A stretch of 64,000 nt of DNA from Loxodes magnus (taxonomy: Eukaryota > Ciliophora > Karyorelictea > Loxodida > Loxodidae): contig CAMPDV010000452.1 of the NCBI GenBank assembly GCA_946699065.1, positions 124,001 through 188,000 on the forward strand. Reading direction: 5' to 3'. The notes under the pieces were generated by a model. That model was not told the origin of the DNA. It saw only the letters and a program-made list of their open reading frames with translations, and made no database searches. A program made the position numbers and the translations under genes. Positions 33,990 through 45,889 of this stretch are shown piece by piece (the stretch's first letter is position 1; the number at the start of each line of letters is the position of its first letter).

Positions 33990-35900
33990 AACTCTATAAA
34001 TATATTTCGCATTTCAAATGATGTGGATCACCATGCAAAGCAGCCCCATAAATTTATGAGAATGATGAAAAACATATAGGGTATCCTGCCTTGTTTTCTA
34101 TTTGTTGCTATATTCTTTCTTTTTCTTGTTGAAGATACCTACTGTTTGAATAGCTTTTTCTGAAGGAATATACTCGATTTCCTCTTATGTTTCCTCTTAT
34201 ATTTCTTCCTGCTTTTCTTCACTTTCTTCTACATATTTTTGTTATGCATCCTGATTTGTTCTTATAGTTTATCCTAATTACATTGCTATAAGACTTGCTT
34301 ATTCTTTACATGATTTTCTTCTTTTTCTCCAATTCATATCGTAATTGTTAAGCTTGGAAGTTTTTTCTTGAAAACCTCATATACTGCGCTATTTTAAAAT
34401 ACTGTGCTTGCAATTATAAATAAAATAAATTTGACTCCTAAAGGTGGCGTAGGTTTTTCTTCTTTATAACCATCTAATTTTCTCTTATATAACTCGAGCA
34501 TTTTCTTCAGTTCAATCATTTGCTATACCGAAAATATTAGTTTTTTATTATTTGCTATTTTAAGATGTATAAATTTGATTTGAAAAGGGAAATCTTAAGA
34601 TTTTATAAATATTTCACATTTATTTAGTTTTATTTACTTTTTCTTATTCAGTTTATTAAGTACTAAGAACATTTTAAGTATTTTAGTCTATTTTTTAGTG
34701 GGAGCATTTTATTATACTACTTTAAGTATCTACTCTCCTGTTCAAACAGCACATCTATTAAACTTACTAGCTTCTAGAATAAATTCGGCAACTCCTGCTT
34801 CACTTAAGGAGCTTTTCCCACTTGGACAGATGCTAAACATAGAATAGTAATTCCATTCAAATGTTTACAATTTTACCTTACTAAAAATTAATTCTTCTAA
34901 GTAGCATATAAGCTAGACATTCTTCATGGTCTCTAAAATACTGTTCTGAAGCAATCTAATTCAAAATTTCAACTTATTGTCGTATTTTGCACTGAACTTC
35001 ATACTTTTTTGTGTAAATATTCAATCAGTTAATCACTTTCAAATATGCTTTTCATTTAAAGACTTGGAATATTTCTAGCAAATCTTTCCCAAATCATTCT
35101 AAGGATTTAATCAGATAATCCATCAGCTGTTATATTTTATTGATGAGTAAAATATAAACCATAGAAAAAACATCATAAATCGGTTATTTAAGAATGCTTT
35201 ACTATTTCAAAATATCTCATATTATAAAGTATGAAGTCATAGTCACTAGGATCAAGAAAATTTATATAATCTCTATATTTTAAAGCTGCTTCAAGAGAGC
35301 TATTTCTCTTCATCATCAGTTCTTCCAATAGCTATATTCCTTACAATTTCAACTAAAAGCTTACCAAGTTAGGAACTTTCACGGATTATTCTCTTAGAAT
35401 TATTTATACAGTGTTTATCATAGCCAATATATAGATTAAAAATTTGTCTTCTTCTGATCTATAATAAGCCATTAAAGTACCATAAATACATGCTAGGTAA
35501 GACTAAACCATTTCAAGAGCATATATTTTTTATTTCCCCTCTAATCTTAAAAACTTATTCTATGCATCAGGCTCTATATGTACGAAAAATGATATTAATC
35601 AGTTTTAGTTCTCAGGGAGTTTCTTTCTCTAAAATGCATTATTTATTATACTGCAAGGTAATAATCCTAAAACACCTCACTAATTTACACGCTTCATCCA
35701 GACCCAATTATTAGTTCTAAAATACAAACAGGTACAGTTCCCTTTTGTAATGTTACATCTGTTTCTGGTAATTAAAAAGCTAGCACTAAATACGCATCAG
35801 CTTCAGTTTTTCCATCATGATTTTTAAAGGTATCATTAAGCATTTAAATTCCTACATTTTATCTCAATAAATTTTATCTCTCTGCAGCTCACTAAATATG
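33990..35900 (-). pseudogene. Frame-broken coding remnant, unit 2
   Basis: Counterpart of 13200-15110 with very few base changes and the same apparent breaks. Confidence 0.4.
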
Positions 35901-36240
35901 AGATGGTATTTAATAATTAATTATTGGAGACAGGCAATCTTAATAAGATATAAAAAGTACAGGGACTGTAAATTTAATAACAATAAAAAGTGTTAATTAA
36001 TATATAATAGATTTTTAGAATATTTATACTACTGAAGACGCGGTATGGGTCAGAATTAATTACTTGAACTATTCTTCAGAGATAAAAAATAAAATGATAT
36101 AATCACTGACTAAAGATAAGTAGCAAGATGTGCTTTACAAAGTCTTATCTACTTTTAATGAATCTTACTTTATTGTCTTTAATTGGTTATTCTTTTAAAA
36201 TTACATTGCAATGTATTATTTCGAATTCTATATAAAACTT

Positions 36241-37003
36241 TACAATGAATCTTAAACGGATCTCAGCTCTTATTTAGCATTTCTTTTTAGTAACCTTAAA
36301 TATTTCAAGAATTCTAAATAGATGAATTAACATTTTCAAATAGAACTTTAAGATGCTAGTAGTAGCAAATAATTTTAAATAAAGTTTTAAATAAAATAGA
36401 ATAAACATTTTATTCAGATGTAATAGGAAGGTTGAGTGCAATGCCTACTTCACACCTTTATTTTAAAGATTAAGATAATAACATTGAATAATATAAATTT
36501 CCAACTTTTACTTACACAATATTAAACAAGACAATGATTAGAGAAATAGTATCAATTTTCAAATTAATGACCTTTAGTTACAATTTTTAGTATTATTTGA
36601 GATATAGGTACTATTAAATAAAACACTCTGAAATTTGCATTTGCGGAGAATAAGAAACCTATTAACATATTTCTTAATGTGAAGCTCTGCAAGATTTAAT
36701 GGAAGAATTTAAAGACTTGAAAAATTATGATTTGCTTAAACTTATAACTAGCAAAAAAATTAAATTAATCCTAACTTCCATACTCTAAGATAACTTTAAC
36801 AAATTGACTACAGAATTAAATACTTTTATTCAAAATTGCTTCAAAGAATAATTTAAATTTTAGAGTAAAAAACGAACAAGTGGAAGAGTTAATGGAATAA
36901 TTTGACTAGTGAGCAAGTGCAGAAGAAAATGATTAAAGAAAATTAAATCAAGATTATTGAGATGGAAGTTGTAAAACATTTTTTATTATCTATATGAAAT
37001 ATG
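36241..37003 (+). pseudogene. 3' end of a non-LTR ORF2, unit 2
   Basis: Counterpart of 15450-16212; the finger CICGEQETYQHISQC is at about 36636-36680 and unchanged. Confidence 0.65.
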
Positions 37004-37329
37004 GTAAACACATATAAATTTTAATTATTATATATATTAATCAATATAAGTCAAAAAAATAACCATTTTTAATATTTAACTTAGTTTTTAAATTATATAT
37101 CAAAAAATTTTAATTTAAATTAGAATTATAATTGAAAATATTATTAAAATTAAGGCTTTAAAAATGAAAGCTAATGTTTTCATAGTTAAATTATTTTTTT
37201 AATTAAATTAGTAATTAGTTATCATTTTCATATTACATCAAGATTAAAAATTGCTTTGCAATTACAACAATTTTTCTGTTTAATTAAAATGCTGCAAAAA
37301 TTTTAATTAATTATAAATAATAAAAATTA

Positions 37330-37862
37330 AAGTTTAGGTTTAAATCTTGAGTTATTGTCGCCTTCAATTATCATTGGATCATTTCTTTATTCTTTCAATT
37401 CCATTTAATGCTGCAATTTTTACTGATTTTCTTCTATTTCCTAATTTGCTGATTAGTTCTTTCTGCTTCTATTGTTAGTTTTGAGATTAACTGCTCTAGT
37501 CTTGTGATATATTTCAAAATTCGTTAAGGTCTCTTTCTTAGGTCATGAATCTCGATTCTATTTCCTCTGCAAGTTGAAGTTTTTCCATAAACTTCTTATT
37601 GTCTTTCTTCAACTTTTTAACCTCTTCCTGGAAATCTAGCACCACTTTAATCAGCTAATCTTAGCTTATTTACTATTATGTAGCGAGATTCAAAGACTTC
37701 CGAGCGCATAATATTCTTAGCCTGTTTTAGGCTTTTTTTAGAGCTGGAAGATTCATCTTGATTGATGATTTTTTTATTACTCTTTTCCTGGTCCTAACCT
37801 TTCTAGGATGTCGTTAACTCCTATTTTTAGGAGCCGCGAAGAATCTTTTTGAATCCTGACAT
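37330..37862 (-). pseudogene. ORF1b remnant, unit 2
   Basis: Counterpart of 16545-17071 with the same frame breaks. ATG at 37862, possible 19-nt intron at 37655-37673. Confidence 0.5.
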
Positions 37863-38496
37863 CTTTAAAAAAAAAGAAGGTTAAAAGATAATAATTTATA
37901 AAGATAAAATGTAAGATAAACTTTAGAATTTATAATAAATAAAATTAAAAAAGTAAAATTTCATTCAATTAGCAGATAATCCTTATTATTTTTAATTTAG
38001 ATCCTCTTAAAATAAAATAGATAAAAAGATATTTTAATTAATGTTATAATCTAAAAATATTAGAAGTAAAAAAAGAGTAAAATCTTAAAGAATTCTTTAG
38101 TGATAATACTTTTAGATAATCGTTAGTAAAGAGAAAGAAAGTCACAAATTTTAAGATTTTTTATTAAATTCACGAAGAAAAAATTAATATTAAAATTCAG
38201 TCCTGAAATGAATTATAATTTAAACATATTTAACTACAATATCTATAAATTTTATATCTTTTTAAAAAAGCTAACTTTTTATATAAATTAAAGAACTATT
38301 TATAAAATTAAATAAATATTTTTATTATATATTAAATAATTAAAAAATTTATAAATGTGTAAGGCAATTACAAATAAACCTTTCTTTATAAAAAGTTTAG
38401 CGTTTAGAAAATTATAAATAAATATACAATTACTAAAACATTTAAACTAAAAATTACATAAATATTCTTATTTTTAGCAAATTTTAGCTTTAAATT

Positions 38497-38512
38497 CTAA
38501 AATTAAAAGGTT
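38497..38512. repeat. Left target-site duplication of ORF1c element, unit 2
   Basis: CTAAAATTAAAAGGTT, repeated at 39297-39312. The unoccupied site in unit 1 has it once. Confidence 0.9.
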
Positions 38513-39167
38513 TTAAATTTAAATTAAAGTGTTAAAGAAGGATCGTCTACTTAAAAGCTTCCTACTTCCCTATCCAACCAATAGGAACTTGATCTCTAGG
38601 TGGTCTTCTCCTCCCTTCACAGTCAAGTTTTCGGAATGGTTGTCTCTTCATATAGCTTGCTTTCTTCTTATAAATTTCTCCATTCCTGGTTGGGTAAAAT
38701 TAAGTTAGGTCATTCCATATTTTCTATTAAATCTTCTTTCTCTTCCAGCATCTCCATAGGTGGTCTGTTCTCCTGCAGATGTAACATTTTTTCCTAAAAT
38801 ATTTCTCTTTAGTTTGCTCAATTGGCTTATTATTCTCTTATTCAATCTCTATTGGGATAGATTGCATAGCCTATTATTTTACAGTTGTCTCTAATTTTTC
38901 CAATTTGATATGAATATTTTCATTCGATTCGTATAATTGTTCTAGCTGCCTATCGAATTCGTCAATTCTAATATTCATTGCAACCTGGTTTAAGTTTCTA
39001 GGAGCATGGGTTTCCTCATCTTCTAAATGCTCTTGCTGTTCTTAAGCTAGTTCTTCAATCTGTTTTTCCAGATCTTTATTTTTTCCTATTAATGCTAAGA
39101 TAAGCTTAGCCATTTCCTCCTTCGTCATTCCTAAGATTTGTTCTTTATTGAGATCTCCGAGGTCCAT
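38513..39167 (-). CDS. ORF1c: coiled-coil plus CCHC zinc-knuckle protein
   Basis: From ATG 39167 about 218 codons are open to the end of the insertion, with no UGA. N-terminus MDLGDLNKEQILGMTKEEMA. Coiled coil at about 20-95 (GKNKDLEKQIEELAQEQQ, then LEQLYESNENIHIKLEKLE). CCHC knuckle CYICRRTDHLWRC at 128-140 (C-x2-C-x4-H-x3-C), followed by a basic stretch CWKRKK and a Lys/Arg-rich tail with RRRPPRDQVPIGWIG. This is the domain order of gag-like ORF1 proteins of non-LTR elements, which bind the element RNA. No stop lies inside the element, so the tail is truncated or fused to the 3' end. Antisense reading 38600-38797 is a shadow. Confidence 0.75.
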
Positions 39168-39296
39168 GTAGGGGTTGAATGTCCTAATCTAGGCCTGAAA
39201 GTTACAATATTTTGCTTCTTGGGAAGGTCCTCAGTCGATATTGTTTCATGTTAGTGTTTCTAGGGTTGTCTGGGGGGGTGTTGTTTAGAGTTGCTC
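38513..39296 (-). mobile_element. 784-bp ORF1-only retroinsertion, unit 2
   Basis: Inserted on the minus strand between 16-bp duplications. The 5' end begins GAGCAACTCTAAACAACACC. The 3' end is a T/A-rich tail, CTTTAATTTAAATTTAA. It contains an ORF1 but no ORF2 and no endonuclease or reverse transcriptase, so it must have been mobilised in trans. This resembles the 'half' LINEs of mammals (HAL1) in layout. It is more G+C-rich than the target. Confidence 0.8.
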
Positions 39297-39312
39297 CTAA
39301 AATTAAAAGGTT
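39297..39312. repeat. Right target-site duplication of ORF1c element, unit 2
   Basis: Second copy of CTAAAATTAAAAGGTT, followed by the ATCTTAATTTAATAAATAGA that also follows the empty site in unit 1. Confidence 0.9.
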
Positions 39313-39339
39313 ATCTTAATTTAATAAATAGAGCAATAA

Positions 39340-40300
39340 AGATATCTAAAACTTAATAAATTCTAATAGAAAAAAGATTGAAATTAAAAGAGATAATATT
39401 TATAGGATATTAATGAATCTATTAAGTTAAAAATAATTTCTAAAGTTTTATTATTATTATTAATAATTAATTCTTATGCTACATAATTATTTAATTTAGT
39501 ATAAACTAGCTAAAATGTAATAAAAATAGAATATAAAATAAGTTGTTTAAGTTTAATAAAATAGATTTAAAATACTTTGATTAATATATAGTTAAATATT
39601 CTAAAAGGGATTCCTTGATTATGAAAGTTTTAAATTAGGCTTTTTAATAAATTGAATATGATTTAGTGATAATTTTAGAATATTTAAAGTAAATTAGGAT
39701 TATTTAATAAATGATAATTGAATTTGATTAAAAAGGATAAAATGATTAGTTAGTATTTTGACTTAAAGTAGTTAATGAATAATAGACTAATGATTTAATG
39801 ATTATATTGATTTTGAATAATAATGTTTATAGTTTTAAAATATTAGTAGTATAATCCCTTATAATGCTTTTATATTTTTGATGACTAATTTAAATTAATC
39901 TTTTTTGATAAAATAATAATTTAATTAATTAATTTTATTATTTTTAAATTAAATATACTAATTATTTATTTATCAATTCATAGTCATTTAACATTATTTA
40001 AATAACATTTAACTATATCAACAGTAACTATCAAAACTACTATTACTACTATCAAATATACTATTTACATATTTTTACTAACAAACCTAAATAACTCATT
40101 TCAAATTACTTCTTTAATAACTTATATAATATCTATTTATTATTTAACATACAAATATTACATTCTACTATTATAACAAAAACTATAACCTATTTTACTT
40201 CTACTAAATCCAAACCCATACCTAGTTATTAGATTATTAGAAACTAAAAAAAACTAAATACCATTTACTTTATTCCTATTAATATCAAACCTCTACTAAA
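39340..40300. other. GC-skew switch, unit 2
   Basis: Counterpart of 17760-18700; the switch lies near 39900-39960. Confidence 0.7.
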
Positions 40301-40850
40301 ATTATTTCTATTTCTTAAATAAGAAAAAGAAGCAATAGTTTAAGGGTACTTCTAAAACTAAAATTTAGAAATTTAAAATGTTTGCTTTAAAGTTTCCTCC
40401 TTAATAAACCATTATTTGAGTTATTTGCTTTACTATAATAAAGCATAATATTATTTCCTAAAATAGAATTTTAACATAAGAACAACATGTGTAAGAGAAA
40501 GATTTAGATTAGCTATCTATAAGTCATTAAATATTGTACAAGTGTTGGGAATAATAGTTTATTTTTACCTTTCATTTTAATATCGACAATGATAACTCCA
40601 ATTTAACAAAAATAATTCTACTTAGTAAAAAGAAAAAAATTACATCATTTAATCTTTATTCTTAAAATAAGAGCAAAGAAATTAATTTGAAGTAAGATAA
40701 ATATTTATTAAAATTAAGAGTTATCAAGATAATCAAAACCTTGCTTACTTATGAATATCCGCAAATAGATATTATAATTGATGATTTCAAAGAGTTTAGT
40801 AAGCATAGGATTATTTAACAAAAAATTTATTCTAAAATACCTTTAAAGAA

Positions 40851-41522
40851 ATGCAGTCATATAAACAGCGAAAAGATTTGTTGATTTAATAAGAGATATA
40901 TAAAAAGTTTTCTCTTTAATAATATACGCTAAATACAATAGACGTCTAATTTAAGAAACTATTTCAATCTAAAAAATTAATTACTTATCTTATAACCTTT
41001 AATATGAACGGAATCGTCGATATATTAAAACTCAATTCAATAAAGTTTGCTTAAGTAGATAGGAATTTGATACGTTTGAGTACATTTTCAAACGTAATCT
41101 TTTTGCAGATATTAAAAAATTTTAATAAACTTAAAATAATTAATGGAAAATAGTGTAAAAGACTTGTTTTATATGACTAAAACTATATTAATAAATAATT
41201 TACAAAAGATAAGATAATTAAATTAGATAAGTACATAAAAATATTTCATCAATAATATTTAGGAGACCATTTAAGATTTTAAGAACTAGAATGAAGAGAA
41301 AATAAGTTATATTAAAAACCCATAAACAGATTTAATGAGCTAAAAAATTCTTTATCAAGATGAGAGTGAAAGAGAACCATGAATGAAATATACAAACTTT
41401 TAAATTTAGCGTAATTTGCATGGTTAAATGCCAATAATTATACAATTATGTCTCAATATTTAAAATATTTAAACTCTTATAGTTTATTATTATTACTTAT
41501 TATTTAAACTTTTAAATAGTGA
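40851..41522 (+). CDS. Candidate protein, family not recognised
   Basis: 223 codons from ATG 40851 to UGA 41520-41522 with UAR=Gln and UGA=Trp. The N-terminus is MQSYKQRKDLLIQQEIYKKF. The middle is Leu/Ile/Asn-rich (LKLNSIKFAQVDRNLIRLST). A Trp-rich segment made by in-frame UGAs (SRWEWKRTMNEIYKLLNL) follows, and the end is hydrophobic (YSLLLLLIIQTF). Unit 1 and 3 copies carry frame-shifting indels. Base changes between copies hit all codon positions, so there is no clear sign of selection for protein. It could be a decayed gene or chance openness. I assign no function. Confidence 0.3.
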
Positions 41523-41529
41523 ATAAGAT

Positions 41530-42440
41530 TTTTTATTTATTAATTTTTAAAAATTAAAATAAATTATTTTAATAATTATCATTTATTTTATTATTTTAAG
41601 CTAAAATATGGGCCTTTCTAATATAGCTGTTGATATATATAAATAATAAAAATGATAGGATAAATAAAATTTAATCATTTAGCACTTTAAATTTGATATA
41701 TAAATTAATAATTTATACTTAACTTTAAAAAATAATAAAAGTTAGTTAAGATTATTATTATAATTACTTATATTACTTAGAACTAAAAATTATACATTCA
41801 TTAAATTTATAATTATTGATAATTCTTTATTAATTTTATTTTATACAGTTATCTCTAAAGATATGTTTAACTATATTTACTTTTTAATTTACTAAATTAT
41901 TGTTTTAATTATTGTAGACATTAATTATCAAATGTGAACTTTTATATTTTTATAATCTAGTAATCAAATGCTTATTGTTAACCAATTATTTAAAACTCAT
42001 ATCAAAATTATGAAAAGCATCCTCTTTATTAGTTTTAAATTGATACAAAGATAATTAATTCTAGCTAAGCATATAATTATTTAATTATTTGATATAGTAT
42101 TTTTAATATTAATATCTTACTATTATAAAGGATTATTTTAAACTATATTTTGCTATCATTTAGAATTTATATTATTAAAGTAATAAAGCTAAAGTTTCCT
42201 TTAGTTTACTTAGAACTTAAATTCCTTTTAGATATTTCTTCCTTTATATTATCTATGTTTTATTAATTATAGTTAAATAAAGAGTTATTTAAATGGCTTA
42301 ATTAGCAATTTAACTAGTTTTTAAAACTTAAATTTTAATATTTATTTATAAAAATAAATGGTATAAATTAAAGCTATTTAGTAATAATATTTCAATTTAA
42401 TAATAGAGTTATTGTATGAAACTGTTTATTTAAATTTTAA
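41530..42440. other. A+T-rich stretch, unit 2
   Basis: No gene seen. Counterpart of 19800-21020 without the ~195-bp segment. Confidence 0.5.
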
Positions 42441-42444
42441 ATTA

Positions 42445-44880
42445 AAAGAGTTTTTTGAAATCTATAACTGCATGAATTGCTTCCTTCAATTATAGACATT
42501 AGTAAATGTTTTTAATGCTTTTTAATTATAATCTTGATTTCATAAATTTTAAATTACTCTTGTTATAGTTTCTCTTTTATGTCTTCCTTTTTTACTTTTT
42601 TCATTTCTAAAAATCTAATCTTCTTGATATAAGTTACTTGTGAAATACTTTTATTTATAAATCTAAATATCCCAAATAAGACTTTGGAAAGAAGTTTATA
42701 AGTATTTAATCATATATTATAAAGCGTCTTAAGTCATAATTCCCAATCTTTTACGATAGTCAATCTCTTATATTAGAATAGTATATACATCTAAAAATGT
42801 GCTAAATTTTACCATACTCTCCACACATACACTAGGGATTATCAATAGGATAATGACAATCTTAAAGATCTTTTCGAAAACTATAAGATTGGGTTCTAAG
42901 CTTATATATACTGATAATTTCTTGTCTAAATTATTTGTTCAATTTAGTGTAAGTAATTACTAGAATTGGTTAAGATACGAAATTGTTTAGTATATATTTT
43001 AGCTTTTTCATTCTCTTAAACTTTTGAGTAGCTGTATTATAGAAATATTATTGTATTTTGTCTCTTATATATTTAGTAAACATTTTTTAATTTGTACTAA
43101 TCTTAGAATTCTACTGATCGATACTATAGAGGTCTGATAATTGCTAAACTTGATCATAGCATTGAAATCCTTTTTTTCAGTTGGTAATGAAAAGAGAGCC
43201 TATTGTCGACGTTGGAAAATCAATATTTTCTTATTTCATTTTATAATAGAATTAAAAAAACTTTATTGCCATAATGTGTTTGAAAGATAACCAGTTTAAA
43301 TCTATGAAACATAACTTATTTATGTGCTTAAAGTGCTTTTCTTGAAATCATTCTCATATTTGATTCAATTCTATTCAAAACTCAAGTTATTCCTCTCTGA
43401 ATACACCATGGTACTAGTTCTCTCCATATTCTGCTTTAGGTAATGTAAAAAGTCTGCATAAAGTTTTAAAATGTCAAGAAATCACATTCTTATATCTCAT
43501 AAGTTAAAAACAGCTTTTTCATTGTAACTAAATACTTGATCACGACTTCTCTACAATGAGAATTAAAATTCTTCTTCTAATGTAGCATTACATCTAAATA
43601 TGTTACTTGTTCCTTTTAAATAATTGGTTAATTATCTAATCATAAATTTAAATTTTATTATTTCTAATGTTTCTTTAAAATTTAGATGTATTCAGATTTG
43701 ATAAATTTTATCTTTAATTGATTTTATGTAAAAATGCTTATCTTTAGCACGTTTCCGATAGTTATTAATTATTTGTTATATTATTCAAATTTATTAAGTT
43801 GTTTATCTAATTTTTATAAATCCCATTTATGTAGGGTGAATCAAATTTTTCTAATAAAGCAGATTGCAAATTCTTTTTGTTAAAGCTTTATCATATAGTT
43901 TTATAATAATATTAATAAGAGAAATAGGTAGTCAGTTTTTCCAGTCATCTTTGATTCCTTTTTTAATATTGAAATTATCGCCAATGTATTTAAATTCCTA
44001 AGGGATTCTTCCAAATTTTAACATATTATTCAGAAAAGAGTGAAGAATTATTATCCAATATTATCCACAATATTTCAGAAATTCACCTTTTATTCAAGCT
44101 GAAAAAGCTGATTTTCCATTCGTAATTTCTTGTATGGTAAAAAGATAAAATCTTAATAAATATGAGAGTTGATAATTTTTAATTTCCTATATACTATCTT
44201 ATATTTTATCTATTTTTTAATTACTAAGAATTATATTATTTAGTTAGATTAAAATTTTTCTTAAAAATAAATTCTTCCATGACTCAATGGATTTATTTTT
44301 GATTTCTTAATCAAAGTTCATTTAATTTATTTTTTTAGGATTTTTAATTTTCTTAGTATGTGAAAATATTTCTTTAGCATCTCCATTTAGAAGTAAAAGT
44401 TTCTTTTTTGCTTTGTTTTTTCAAAATTTCGCAAATTAGAATTGAAGTCATTCAGAATATCGTTTCACTTTTTCATGAATATTAGTTACTTATTTGTTTA
44501 TTCTTCCAGAAATAATGTATGCTTCTTATATACTTAGTTAGCCCTTTTAGGCCTATATATTTCTTAATAAGATCTCGAGAAATTTGTTATAACTTGAGTC
44601 TGGAATAAAGAATCCTAATGTTTAATCAGCATTGTATTAGATGTTATTTTTGATAAATTCATATTAAACTTCAAGATTATCTTAATCTTTCTAAAAGAAT
44701 TCTAGATAAGTTTGCAGGAAAGATTCTAAATATTTTTGACGATATATTGCATCTTATAACCTATTTATTTTATATTTCCTCAAATTCTTGCTCATCTTCA
44801 ATTAATCTCATATAAAATTAAGTTTTGTTTTATAAATCAATTTGCAGAAAAAATTATCTTTTTAAGCTATAATATCATCT
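42445..44880 (-). pseudogene. ORF2 (reverse transcriptase) remnant at the unit 2/3 junction
   Basis: Counterpart of 21028-23470, with the same missing catalytic segment and the same UGA positions (before LPVSL and after the CMCG finger). Differences include a 9-bp loss at the ITNGKSA entry near 44130 and UAA in place of the far C-terminal UGA near 42450. Confidence 0.7.
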
Positions 44881-45129
44881 TATCACTGTTTATCTTATAA
44901 AAGAATTGTTTTAAGAATTAAGTTTTTATCTTTAAATAATCTAGCAATTTTCAGTTGATATCATACTTTATGAATAAATATAATTACAATCTTTAAAATA
45001 TTAATAAAATAGATAAATAAACAATAAATAATGACTATTTAATTAGAAAATGAATATGAAAACATTTTAATTTAATTTCTTGATAAGATATTTTAAATTA
45101 AAATAAGTGTTTAATCTTTTAAAAATCAT

Positions 45130-45144
45130 ATTTATTAAACCACT
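45130..45144. repeat. Left target-site duplication of the ORF2 insertion
   Basis: ATTTATTAAACCACT, repeated at 45863-45877; single in unit 2 at 23726-23740. Confidence 0.9.
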
Positions 45145-45862
45145 ACAGAACAATTTTAAAACCTAAGATAATTCCCCAAAATAACATACACGAAATTAAA
45201 CAAAATTATTTGAAAGAAATAATTTGCATCTATAAGATTAGAAGCCAGTCTTACGCATTTCGAAAGACTCTGAAAGATCGAAATTATATTATTGAAAATC
45301 CTTTTTGTATATGCGGAGAATATGACACTCTCCAACATGTAATGGAATGTATATATTACATTGATATAAGAGAATGATTTGTCTCCAAAATTGGTTAATG
45401 TGATATTTTGAAACTAATAAATTACGATTAACTATATATAAACTCTTTTCCTAAGAAAAAAATAGAAATGGTGGATGAATAAATAAAAATATTCATTCAA
45501 ATGTTTATCAAAAGGAGAATGAAGAATAATAAAATCAAGAAAGCAAAGAATAAGATGTCCAACAAAATTAGATGAAAAATGATGAGGAAGAAGAAGATTG
45601 GAACGAAAAGGAAAACGATAGCGAAGATGAAGAAGAAGAAGATTGACAACAGAAAATAGAAAAAAATGAAAGTTAGCTTGAAAATGAACAAGAAAGGAGA
45701 TACTTAGAAGAAAAAAAAACCTAAACTAGAAAATTAGTTCTGAAGAGCAATAAACTTGATATATAATAACATTTAAAAACAATATAATACTTTCAATTGG
45801 AAGAACATATTCTGAAAATTGAAGGTACCACAAATTTTTTTAGTTAAATTAAATTAAATTTA
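45145..45862 (+). mobile_element. 718-bp 5'-truncated non-LTR insertion, unit 3 only
   Basis: Lies between 15-bp duplications. It starts abruptly inside coding sequence (AGAACAATTTTAAAACC) and ends with an A/T-rich tail TTAGTTAAATTAAATTAAAT. 5' truncation with a target-site duplication is the hallmark of target-primed reverse transcription. Absent from units 1 and 2, so it is the youngest event visible here. Confidence 0.85.
45147..45743 (+). CDS. C-terminal part of non-LTR ORF2 with CCHC-type finger
   Basis: The frame is open from the 5' junction: NIHEIKQNYLKEIICIYKIR, SYAFRKTLKDRNYI, then the finger CICGEYDTLQHVMEC (C-x-C-x7-H-x3-C), CIYYIDIRE, UGA (45375-45377), FVSKIGQCDILKL, YDQLYINSFPKKK. 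It matches the junction ORF2 remnants closely on both sides of the UGA, which is therefore read as Trp. A Lys-rich tail follows to UGA 45741-45743. Around 45570-45650 the alternative frame is strongly acidic (EEEEDWNEKENDSEDEEEED), so the tail frame is uncertain. Antisense readings at 45156-45338 and 45497-45691 are shadows. Confidence 0.65.
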
Positions 45863-45877
45863 ATTTATTAAACCACT
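45863..45877. repeat. Right target-site duplication of the ORF2 insertion
   Basis: Second copy of ATTTATTAAACCACT, followed by TTAAATATTATTATG as in the other units. Confidence 0.9.
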
Positions 45878-45889
45878 TTAAATATTATT

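Larger units (their letters stand above)
23375..44780. repeat. Tandem unit 2 (about 21.4 kb)
   Basis: Direct repeat of unit 1, shifted by about 20.96 kb at its left end and 20.79 kb in the middle. It contains the 784-bp ORF1c insertion at 38513-39296 and lacks the 187-bp segment seen at 4332-4518 in unit 1. Its ORF1a is frameshifted, and the same differences occur in unit 3. Confidence 0.9.
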
